Part shown: positions 8,559 to 15,195 of the stretch, piece by piece
Layout: every line of letters begins with the position of its first letter
Numbering within the stretch: the first letter of the stretch is position 1
NCBI GenBank assembly: GCA_050943135.1
Contig: JBMNOP010000001.1
Location: 124,001 to 188,000, forward strand
DNA: 64,000 bases
Reading direction: 5' to 3'
Source: RUG695 sp050943135
Lineage (GTDB): Bacteria; Planctomycetota; Planctomycetia; Pirellulales; Thermoguttaceae
The notes under the pieces: model-generated
The model's database searches: none
Told to the model about the DNA's origin: nothing
Seen by the model: the letters and a program-made list of their open reading frames with translations, nothing else
Translations under genes and position numbers: made by a program

Positions 8559-9431
8559 TTATGCATGCTTTTCCAACCAGCGGAGTATGTCGTTCCAGAC
8601 GGCTTGCGCGCCGTCTTCGTGGAGTAGGTCGTGTCCGAAATCGGGAAAGAGTTTTATGGTTTTGTCTTCTGCGGCAAGGTTTCGGAAGAACTCCTCGGCT
8701 CCCGAGGGGGAAACGATCATATCGGAGAGCCCCTGGCAGATTAGAATCGGCGAGGTGATCTTCGGAGCGCATTTTTGGTTGACCTTCAGGGCTTTAACAT
8801 TTTCCGCCCCGAAGCGTACCGTCATCCGTTCTCGACAGACATAGGGGTCTTGCCGAAATTCTTCGCGTGCCTTTTCGGATTTTGCCAGTCTACCGGCACC
8901 CGGTTTTAGAACTCGCAGACGGGGAACCAGGAGATTGAAAAAGGGGACGAAGAAACGCAGCGCAGGGTAAAGGTGCGGGGTTGTCTTAATTCCCGCCGCA
9001 ATCAGGATCGTTCCGGCAAAATTCGGAATTTCGCTCTGTAAGCCGACGGCCGAGCGTATCGCAACGCCGCCGCCCATACTCATCCCGGAGATGAAAATTG
9101 GCAGGTCGGGGAACTGAACCGCCCCCGCCCGTACAAAAGCGCAGAAGTCGTCGATCAAATCGGTGTACCGGCGCATCCAGAGACGGGGACCGTCGGAGCG
9201 GCCATGCCCTCGTTGATCGATGGCGTAGACGTAAAAGCCGTGCGCAGCAAGAAATCGACCCCACTCTTCATAGCGGCCGCTGTGTTCGACCATTCCGTGA
9301 ACGAAGAAGAGGATCCCACGCGGGGGAACTTCACTATACCACTGGTGAACGAAGAGCGAGAGATTCTCGGCAACGGTAAAACGGTTTTCTTTGACAAAGG
9401 AAAGAGTTTTCGACGAAACCGTCTCGTCCAT
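8559..9431 (-). CDS. Alpha/beta hydrolase, monoacylglycerol lipase-like
   Basis: The 290-residue product has the serine hydrolase fold of the lysophospholipase/monoglyceride lipase group: LFFVHGMVEHSGRYEEW near residues 41-57, DQRGHGRSDG, nucleophile elbow GMSMGG with Ser118, Asp237 in GLSDMIVSP and His267 in FPDFGHDLLHE. The full Ser-Asp-His triad is present. There is no signal peptide, so it is probably cytoplasmic and may release fatty acids from monoglycerides or related esters. The start ATG has a near-perfect AAGGAGGT ribosome site lying after the stop of the 58-aa gene upstream. Confidence 0.88.
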   Translation of the reverse strand: MDETVSSKTLSFVKENRFTVAENLSLFVHQWYSEVPPRGILFFVHGMVEHSGRYEEWGRFLAAHGFYVYAIDQRGHGRSDGPRLWMRRYTDLIDDFCAFVRAGAVQFPDLPIFISGMSMGGGVAIRSAVGLQSEIPNFAGTILIAAGIKTTPHLYPALRFFVPFFNLLVPRLRVLKPGAGRLAKSEKAREEFRQDPYVCRERMTVRFGAENVKALKVNQKCAPKITSPILICQGLSDMIVSPSGAEEFFRNLAAEDKTIKLFPDFGHDLLHEDGAQAVWNDILRWLEKHA

Positions 9432-9443
9432 ATTAACCTCCTT

Positions 9444-9620
9444 TTAACCTGCTTCATCTCCCTGCATAAGATCGGGAGAATCACATTCGGCCTCTTCCTC
9501 TTTATCTTTTGCGTTCCAGTCGTTCAGGGCCTCGATGATTTTTTGGTCGAGCTCATCGATTTTTTCGAGGAGTTTCTGGTGGTCTCTTTCCAGTTTTTCA
9601 AAAAGCGATCCTCTTGCCAT
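9444..9620 (-). CDS. 58-residue acidic coiled-coil protein, unknown function
   Basis: This short frame encodes 58 residues beginning MARGSLFEKLERDHQKLLEK and continuing as one charged amphipathic helix (IDELDQKIIEALNDWNAKDK) with an acidic tail. The heptad-like spacing of Leu/Ile suggests a coiled coil. It ends 12 bp before the hydrolase start, and the AAGGAGGT ribosome site of the hydrolase begins at its stop codon, which supports a real operon 9620-8265. I do not recognise the family. A longer overlapping frame at 9598-9813 on the same strand is not convincing. Confidence 0.65.
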   Translation of the reverse strand: MARGSLFEKLERDHQKLLEKIDELDQKIIEALNDWNAKDKEEEAECDSPDLMQGDEAG

Positions 9621-9814
9621 AGCTGTACCAGTAGTCTCTTAGTTCTTTTAACAATCGAAATCGGGAAGATAAATTGCTACCGATCTCCCCCACTAGAATC
9701 GGCATGAATCTATCCCGCCTAAGAGCGATTGCACCTTCGAGCGCTATAAACCTTAGTATCTGAAAAATCGTGCATTTCATCAAAAAATTCCCTTTTTGGA
9801 GCTCTTCCCCCATA

Positions 9815-9842
9815 TAGACAAAATATTTTTCTCGGGTATGAT
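9815..9842 (+). promoter_or_regulatory. Probable sigma-70 promoter of rpsU
   Basis: TAGACA (9815-9820) and TATGAT (9837-9842) are separated by 16 nt in an AT-rich stretch about 60 bp upstream of rpsU. Each box differs from consensus by one base. Confidence 0.6.
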
Positions 9843-9904
9843 GTCGCTAGGAGTATATTCAAAGAAAGACGTTCTTACCTAACAACTAAGAAAGGTGGTC
9901 GGTT

Positions 9905-10105
9905 TTGGCCGTTAAGTTAACCCTTCGTGAGAAAGAAACCATTCAAGATGCCGTTCGTCGTTTCCGCAAGCTTGTGGAACGAAGTGGGATCAAAAAAGAG
10001 ATGCGTCGTCGTGAAAACTACGAGAAGCCGAGCGAAATCAAGCGTCGTGCGCGTCTTCGTGCTGCCCGTCGTGCTTACCGCGCCGCAAAGATGGCGGACC
10101 ACTGA
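9905..10105 (+). CDS. rpsU: 30S ribosomal protein S21
   Basis: The 66-residue, very basic protein matches bacterial S21: LTLREKETIQDAVRRFRKLVERSGI, then KKEMRRRENYEKPSEIKRR, and an Arg/Ala-rich tail. S21 binds the 30S platform near the anti-Shine-Dalgarno and helps initiation. The start is TTG at 9905, preceded by AAAGGTGG; no ATG lies in a suitable place, and the N-terminus MAVKLTLRE fits the family. The HhH gene follows 28 bp downstream. Confidence 0.93.
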   Translation: MAVKLTLREKETIQDAVRRFRKLVERSGIKKEMRRRENYEKPSEIKRRARLRAARRAYRAAKMADH

Positions 10106-10133
10106 TTTTTGAGGTAGAAGCGGTTTACCGAGC

Positions 10134-10673
10134 ATGCCGTTTTCTAACAACGGTGTGCGTTCGTTCTTTGCTTGGTGGTTAAGGTGTTCCTTAACCATTT
10201 TTTGTTCCTGCTCTCAAACGTTGCCGACGAGGATTCCTATTCGGAGACAAGATCAGATCACGCTCGGCATCCTGTGTGGGGTTGCCCTGGTTGCTGTAGT
10301 TGTTCCTCTTCTGAACTGGCGATCCCTTCCGAAAGAAAGCGCGGTCTTTCCCGACTATGCCTTCTTTCCGACGAGATTCGAGCGTGCCGCCGTGCGGCAG
10401 GCGCAAAATGACGGTACCTACCGGGTTCCCCTTCGGTTTGAAACCGACTACGAGTATCTTGTCGACCTTAATACTGCCGGGGAGGAAGAGCTTTGTGCCC
10501 TTCCCGGAATCGGGCCGGTTCTTGCTCGGCGGATTCTCGACTATCGTGCCGAATCGGGCGGATTTTATTCCCCGGAGGACCTAATGAAAGTCAAGGGAAT
10601 CGGAGAAAAGAAATTTGCCAAAGTCAAGGTGCATCTCAAAGATTTCCGACGAGTCCGAGCGGTCGGGGATTGA
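10134..10673 (+). CDS. ComEA-like membrane-anchored helix-hairpin-helix protein
   Basis: The 179-residue product has a hydrophobic anchor at about residues 42-60 (ITLGILCGVALVAVVVPLL) and a C-terminal pair of helix-hairpin-helix motifs, VDLNTAGEEELCALPGIGPV and a second KVKGIGEKKFAKV. This layout matches ComEA-type proteins, which bind DNA non-specifically outside the membrane and in other bacteria take part in DNA uptake. No other competence gene is nearby, so uptake is only possible. The first 30 residues look atypical and the real start may be further in, for example near 10221. Confidence 0.78.
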   Translation: MPFSNNGVRSFFAWWLRCSLTIFCSCSQTLPTRIPIRRQDQITLGILCGVALVAVVVPLLNWRSLPKESAVFPDYAFFPTRFERAAVRQAQNDGTYRVPLRFETDYEYLVDLNTAGEEELCALPGIGPVLARRILDYRAESGGFYSPEDLMKVKGIGEKKFAKVKVHLKDFRRVRAVGD

Positions 10674-10769
10674 AGTTCCTGTTTAATGGCGACATAATAG
10701 CTCCGGAAGCCGCTCCCAATCAAAATCGAGCTTTTTCCCTTCTTCGTTACCTGACAGAGCCGGAAGGGG

Positions 10770-11149
10770 GCCATCGAGGGTTTTGGTTTGATGCCCATAG
10801 GGGTGACCCGGCAAACAATTGATCGCAGAAATACGGCAGGAAATGCCGCAGGTCGCCGTTACGGGCGTCGGAACGAATTTAGCAGTTACCACCGTCATGC
10901 TGAAAACCCTGTTATCGCGGCCTGTCGAAAAACGGACTTAATCATCGGGCCAATCGGAATTGGCCCAGCCGACTCAATGTTCGGTGAAATCACTCCAAAA
11001 TGGCCCGGGCGGCCGCTCGGGCCGCGGCAAAAAAATTCATTCCGTTCGGTAACTGCGACAACCATATCGCGGGCATCAATGATTGGAATATGGGGAAACT
11101 GATAGAAGATGCGCTTTCTCATCTCACCGGAAGCGTGACAGAAAGTTGA
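10770..11149 (+). pseudogene. Decayed DUF3842-like gene with several frameshifts
   Basis: No single frame is open, but pieces in different frames line up with a DUF3842-type protein as I remember it. AIEGFGLMPIG from 10770 matches the AVIDGxGGGIG start. GKQLIAEIRQEMPQVAVTGV then continues as GTNLAVTTVMLKT (10810-10910). DLIIGPIGIGPADSMFGEIT lies at about 10938-10996 in another frame. After a further shift, ARAAARAAAKKFIPFGNCDN leads to GKLIEDALSHL and ends at the TGA at 11147-11149. At least three frame changes are needed. The next two genes are intact and in the same direction. The family match is from memory and could not be searched here. Confidence 0.72.
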
Positions 11150-11163
11150 ATCGATATTATAAT
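11135..11163 (+). promoter_or_regulatory. Sigma-70 promoter at the end of the DUF3842-like remnant
   Basis: GTGACA (11135-11140) and a perfect TATAAT (11158-11163) are spaced by exactly 17 nt. The promoter overlaps the last codons of the decayed gene and would drive the two intact membrane protein genes at 11310 and 11731, leaving a leader of about 140 nt. Confidence 0.7.
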
Positions 11164-11170
11164 GGCTCTA

Positions 11171-11309
11171 CCGTCGGAAAACGACGGGCGGGGTGCCGAA
11201 GCACAACCGCGCCGGATTTGTTTGTTGTTTGTGTACGATACGTGTATTGAAGGCATATCGCTCCGCAGAGGCGGAGAGAGGTTCGTTTTTTACCAGGAGG
11301 TATGAGATT
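11171..11309 (+). promoter_or_regulatory. Structured 5' leader of the membrane protein pair
   Basis: Two compact hairpins lie in the leader: CCGTCG-GAAAA-CGACGG at 11171-11187 and CTCCGC-AGAG-GCGGAG at 11261-11276. The second stands about 20 nt before the AGGAGG ribosome site at 11295-11300. No known riboswitch is recognised; the hairpins may affect RNA stability or translation. Confidence 0.45.
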
Positions 11310-11714
11310 ATGGCATGCTTTGTCGTCCCCGCAGCCGAGGCTGTACTTGTCATGGCACTCGGAAAAAAAGTCGGCAACCAAGAAGAACGGAAAGAAATCC
11401 CCGACGGTGATACCCAATCCCCATCGGCAAAAATCCCGTTTGCCCGCAAACTCAAATGGCTTTCCCATATGCTATGGGGAGGAACCGCGCTATTGGCTTT
11501 TGAGCATTTCTGGCACGGCGAGATTGTCCCGTGGTTTCCCTTCTTAACCGCAATGTCCGATCCGGTTGACAGGGTCGAGATGTTCCATGAAATGGCAACG
11601 GTCGGTATTACGATGGCACTGGCGGTCACGGCTGTGTGGGGGTGTATGTGCATCGCGGCAGACTCCATTGTCAAGCGCCGGGTTCCGAACGAGACGCAAA
11701 GTCCGAGCCTGTAA
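11310..11714 (+). CDS. Small membrane protein with His/Glu motif, partner of DUF3842-like gene
   Basis: The 134-residue product starts at ATG 11310, 9 nt after AGGAGG; an upstream extension of the frame has no ribosome site. It begins MACFVVPAAEAVLVMALGKK, then has a polar linker, one hydrophobic segment at about residues 52-66 leading into FEHFWHGEIVPWFPF, and a second segment at about 95-115. His53, His66, His69, Glu71 and His93 flank the segments and could bind a metal; this is inference. I recall similar small proteins next to DUF3842 genes in Firmicutes and spirochaetes, with no known function. It is followed after 16 bp by a second membrane protein gene. Confidence 0.72.
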   Translation: MACFVVPAAEAVLVMALGKKVGNQEERKEIPDGDTQSPSAKIPFARKLKWLSHMLWGGTALLAFEHFWHGEIVPWFPFLTAMSDPVDRVEMFHEMATVGITMALAVTAVWGCMCIAADSIVKRRVPNETQSPSL

Positions 11715-11730
11715 ATAAAGGAGCTGCCCA

Positions 11731-12045
11731 ATGTGCTTGCTGATAACGATTTTTGCTGCGGTTACGGTAACCGTCAAGTGGTACAATCGTAACGACGAAA
11801 ATATGAAACTCGGAATCCTTTGTTTCCTTTTCTGGGGTGCGTCGATTATGTGGTTCGTCGATGCCATCTTTGAATATGCGGCTTCACCGGAGAATTTCTT
11901 CTCTCCCACCCCCGGAGAGATGTTAAACGATGCGTATCTCGGGCTTTCTGTGGTTGCTCTCGGTCTGGTCATCTGGCTTGTATGCCTCTTGATTGCCGAT
12001 CCGAAAGGTTCTGTCGCTGCTGCCTTAAAAAAACAGAAAGATTGA
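11731..12045 (+). CDS. Small three-helix membrane protein, second of a pair
   Basis: The 104-residue product has three hydrophobic segments at about residues 2-16, 26-48 and 69-89, with the polar loop SPENFFSPTPGEMLNDAY between the last two and a short basic tail. The ATG has AAAGGAG eight bases upstream and lies 16 bp after the preceding gene, so the two are surely one transcript. I do not recognise a function. Both genes are intact while their soluble neighbours (DUF3842-like and methyltransferase) are broken. Confidence 0.7.
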   Translation: MCLLITIFAAVTVTVKWYNRNDENMKLGILCFLFWGASIMWFVDAIFEYAASPENFFSPTPGEMLNDAYLGLSVVALGLVIWLVCLLIADPKGSVAAALKKQKD

Positions 12046-12088
12046 ACGTGCCATCTGACGCCGGCTTTGACCTCTTCCGGTATTTTGT

Positions 12089-12142
12089 TTTGCGTCGCTC
12101 CCTCCAAAAACCCGAAACCCGACTTGGAGGAAGCGACGCAAA
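12089..12142 (+). terminator. Long inverted repeat after the membrane protein pair
   Basis: Two 19-nt arms, TTTGCGTCGCTCCCTCCAA and its reverse complement with one mismatch, flank a 16-nt loop 44 bp after the stop at 12045. The T-rich sequence following (CACTCTTTATCCTTTTG) is weak, but position and strength suit a terminator. Confidence 0.6.
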
Positions 12143-12404
12143 CACTCTTTATCCTTTTGGGTCTCTCACTTTTGGTAAAACAAATATAGTGAAATAGAAA
12201 TACTCTCGTGTAATTTTCATATGAGGCGATGTGGCAAACAGTGGCATCTTCGGGGAAATCATTCTCCGAGACATAGCAGACAGTTCGGTCGCGGAGCGAG
12301 TCGCTTTTGAAACCACATACGAAAGCGCAACAATATTTTGGAGTTGCGACTTCCGAGAGTTACCAATGTCAGACGGATAGATCGAGATAAGAAAATGATC
12401 TATC
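12143..12404 (+). other. Non-coding or decayed stretch, unidentified
   Basis: No convincing intact gene is seen. One plus-strand frame at about 12227-12370 reads coherently without a start (SGIFGEIILRDIADSSVAER, ending DFRELPMSDG before a stop) and may be a remnant of another gene. I could not assign it. Confidence 0.3.
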
Positions 12405-13097
12405 CGATGGACGAAAATACGATACTCCCGAACATACTTTGGAGGATTATGGGATTGAACCTTCCTGAAACTTGAAGAGGAGCTGCTGTCGGGGGCATAT
12501 GATGCCGAAAGGGGGTGCCGTCTGCGATCTCGGTGTCGGACAGGACTCGCAGTTTTTGCTTGCAAAGGAGTACGGTTTTGGGGTGTACACGGTAGAACTT
12601 TTGGAGCGATCCCGAGGAAAACCGCGATTGTTGAGGTGATGGGGATGGATGAGGAACAGGTCGTACCGGTGAAAGCGGATGCGACCGCTCTTCCGTTCAA
12701 AAAGGTGTTTTTAATACGGTGGTTACCACGGACTCCTACCAACTGTTTCGTGCGAGATCCCGAAACACCTTGACGGAAACTCCCTGCCGTTCGTTAAAAT
12801 TGGCGTGTATATCTTCTGCTTCGATTTCCGGAATGGCAAAGGATCGTCATCACCGTTTTCCGCAGGAGTTTCTGCTTTCCTGGACGTGGAATCGGCTTGA
12901 ATAGATGAACGCACGACGCGAAAATCGGAACGATACGGTTTGCCGATGCAAGGGAGCGGAGGTTATCTTGGTGACCGAACCGATTGTCCGAGGCCGGAGC
13001 GTGGGTATATGCCGTCGGAGAGAGTCGGGCAATCGAGGCAGGGGCCGGAAAATTCCTGAACTCCACCAAGATCATCCTAAAAAACGCCGAACACTCG
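12405..13097 (+). pseudogene. Decayed class I SAM-dependent methyltransferase
   Basis: Fragments in different frames follow the order of a Firmicutes-type SAM-dependent methyltransferase. LEEELLSGAYDA (about 12470) comes first. Next is MPKGGAVCDLGVGQDSQFLL followed by AKEYGFGVYTVEL (12502-12600), where motif I is altered from DLGCGQG. Then come MGMDEEQVVPVKADATALPF (about 12640-12700), NTVVTTDSYQLF (motif like DAVVSTDSYHYF), FPQEFLLSWTWNRLE before a TAG (12861-12903) and finally AIEAGAGKFLNSTKIILKN (about 13030-13088). At least four frame changes plus internal stops are needed, so it cannot make a working enzyme. Its state matches the DUF3842-like remnant 1.5 kb upstream, suggesting that one acquired block is decaying. 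Confidence 0.75.
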
Positions 13098-13372
13098 TTG
13101 ACGAAAGTCGGCACGGCATTCTTCGTGTTTTTGGGCGTTTTTGACCACTCGTGGAAGGGAGTGAAAATTTTCCGGAACGAAGAACCGCTTCCGAAAAGAT
13201 AATCCTCGGAACCGTTCACGGTGTCAGGTGCCGGCGGAGTCGCTTTGGCTTATCAGTGAAGACCCTTTGGGGGGATCCGTCCGCACGGAGAATCGCGTCC
13301 CTTGCCACTCTGTTTTGCATCCGGGCAGTCGTCTTTCCGTTCTACACAAAAAGGTTGTTGCGCGATTTGGAC

Positions 13373-13401
13373 TTATGTTCTCTTTTGACTTCTGTTATAA
13401 T
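13373..13401 (+). promoter_or_regulatory. Possible promoter of the peptidase-transporter unit
   Basis: TTATGT (13373-13378), 17 nt, and a perfect TATAAT (13396-13401) lie about 110 bp upstream of the ATG at 13510. The -35 box is weak. Its place supports the downstream start of the peptidase. Confidence 0.45.
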
Positions 13402-13509
13402 GCCGCGTCGATCGGCGTATCATCTGGCGGTTTTTCTGCCGTTACCGAAGAAGAGCCCCTTTTCCCTGCCGCGCTTACTGCGGTCTCAAATGTCATCGGG
13501 GTAAAAGTC

Positions 13510-15195
13510 ATGAAAACATTGGGATGGCTCCTTTTATTCCTGGGAGGATTTATGTTCAACGCGACGGGCGGTTCGGCCGTCGAGACACTGAGAGATTTTT
13601 TGGCGGAATACCGGCACGATTATCATAAACTCTTTTGCGATGTTTCTTATTCGTGGTGGGACGCGATGACGATCGGCACCGACGAGACGTTCGAAAGGTA
13701 TACTCAGGCGACCATTGCGATGAGCGCCTATCATTCCTCTCAGGAAAGGTATGAAACGTTCCGGCGTCTTTTGGCCGAAGCCGAGAGCGCCGGAGAGCTC
13801 TCGCCTCTTCTCAAACGCGAAACCGACGTGGTCGATAACACGTTTCGTCAGTCGCAGTTTCCGCGGGAAGTCATGGAAAGAATGGCGAAACTTTCCGGAG
13901 AAATCGAACAGGCTTTCCAAAATCAGCGTGGTCTCTTGGATGGCAAAGAGTATACCAACAATGAGCTCCTCGAAATGCTCGAAAAGGAGATCGATTCGCA
14001 AAAACGCCAAGAGATTTGGGAAGCGCTCAAACAGGTCGGGGAAATCGTGGCCGACCGAATCGTCGAGCTGGCCAAAATCCGTAACGAGGCGGCCCGCTTG
14101 CTCGGTTTTAATAATTACTGGGAGATGAGCGTATCGCACCAGGATTTCGAACCGGCTGGGTTGATCGCGATCTTTGACGAACTCGAAAAGGAGACCGCCC
14201 CGATTTTCGAACAGATCAAAGGGGAACTCGACGAAGAACTGAAAGCGAAATTCGGCGTTACCGAGATTATGCCCTGGCATTACGATAATCCCTTCTTCCA
14301 GCAGGCACCCCCTTCGACCGAAATCGACAAGAACATCTTCTTTAAAGGGAAAACGGCCGAGGATATCAACCAAATCGCGATCCGCTACTACGACGCACTC
14401 GGTTTGGAAACGCGTGGTATCCTTTCGAGGAGTGATCTTTTCGATCGGGAAGGGAAGTCGCAACACGCGTTCAGTAACAACATGAACTTGGATGGTGATG
14501 TCCGCGTCTTGTGCAATCTCAAACCGACCGCTAATTGGATGTGTACTCATTTGCATGAACTCGGACATTCGGTTTATGAAATTTATGTCGATCCGACTCT
14601 CCCCTGCGACCTGCGCACCGCATGTCATATCTTCACGACCGAGGGGATTGCGATGATGTTCGAGAAGGTTACCGATTTCCCCGCGTGGCTGACGGAATTC
14701 GCAGGCGTTGACCCCGAAACGGCCGCCCGTTCCGAAGAAGCGCTTCGTAAACAACGGGTTCGCGAACAGCTCCTTTTTTGTCGCTGGACGATTGTAATGT
14801 TTCATTTCGAACGGGCGCTCTATGAAGATCCCGACCAAGATCTGCGCACCCTCTGGTGGGATACCGTCGAAAAGTATCAGCTGATGAAGCGCCCCCCGGA
14901 ACGGCACAAGGCCGATTGGGCTTCGAAACCCCACTTTGTGATTGCCCCGGTTTACTATCATAACTATATGCTCGGCGAGCTTTTCGGCGCTCAGCTTCGT
15001 CGTTCGATTCCCTTTGACGCCGAGCATTTTGCGTCGAAAGAGATCGGCGCCCGGTTGATCGAAACGATCTTTAAGCCCGGAATGAGATATCACTGGAACG
15101 ACTTCGTGAAAGAGGCAACGGGAGAACCCCTTTCGCCGAAGGCTTTTGTCGATGAACTGAAAAAGTCACGGAAGGAAACAGGGAATGGAAAATAG
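13510..15195 (+). CDS. Secreted M3-like zinc metallopeptidase (oligopeptidase)
   Basis: The 561-residue product starts at ATG 13510 with a signal peptide (MKTLGWLLLFLGGFMFNATG); the frame is open 94 codons further upstream but that part is not protein-like and contains the probable promoter. The zinc site is HELGH at residues 349-353 with a likely third ligand Glu378 in TTEGIAMMFE, 29 residues after the first His as in M3 oligopeptidases. The C-terminal HNYMLGELFGAQL region resembles the substrate-binding Tyr region of M2/M3 enzymes. It probably cuts short peptides in the periplasm or outside. It overlaps the peptide transporter gene by 11 nt, so degradation and uptake are coupled. Confidence 0.88.
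   Translation: MKTLGWLLLFLGGFMFNATGGSAVETLRDFLAEYRHDYHKLFCDVSYSWWDAMTIGTDETFERYTQATIAMSAYHSSQERYETFRRLLAEAESAGELSPLLKRETDVVDNTFRQSQFPREVMERMAKLSGEIEQAFQNQRGLLDGKEYTNNELLEMLEKEIDSQKRQEIWEALKQVGEIVADRIVELAKIRNEAARLLGFNNYWEMSVSHQDFEPAGLIAIFDELEKETAPIFEQIKGELDEELKAKFGVTEIMPWHYDNPFFQQAPPSTEIDKNIFFKGKTAEDINQIAIRYYDALGLETRGILSRSDLFDREGKSQHAFSNNMNLDGDVRVLCNLKPTANWMCTHLHELGHSVYEIYVDPTLPCDLRTACHIFTTEGIAMMFEKVTDFPAWLTEFAGVDPETAARSEEALRKQRVREQLLFCRWTIVMFHFERALYEDPDQDLRTLWWDTVEKYQLMKRPPERHKADWASKPHFVIAPVYYHNYMLGELFGAQLRRSIPFDAEHFASKEIGARLIETIFKPGMRYHWNDFVKEATGEPLSPKAFVDELKKSRKETGNGK

Noticed and set aside
9598..9813. 71-codon minus-strand frame overlapping the 58-residue gene
   Set aside because: It overlaps a better-supported small gene in another frame and lacks a ribosome site.
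10895..11122. 75-codon minus-strand frame over the DUF3842-like remnant
   Set aside because: Its residues mirror the GPIG/EITP region of the plus-strand family match.
12149..12742. 197-codon minus-strand frame
   Set aside because: It runs opposite the methyltransferase remnant, whose fragments are recognisable on the plus strand; no ribosome site.
13534..15093. Minus-strand open frame of 519 codons opposite the M3-like peptidase
   Set aside because: Antisense shadow of a clear metallopeptidase gene; no ribosome site or domain.
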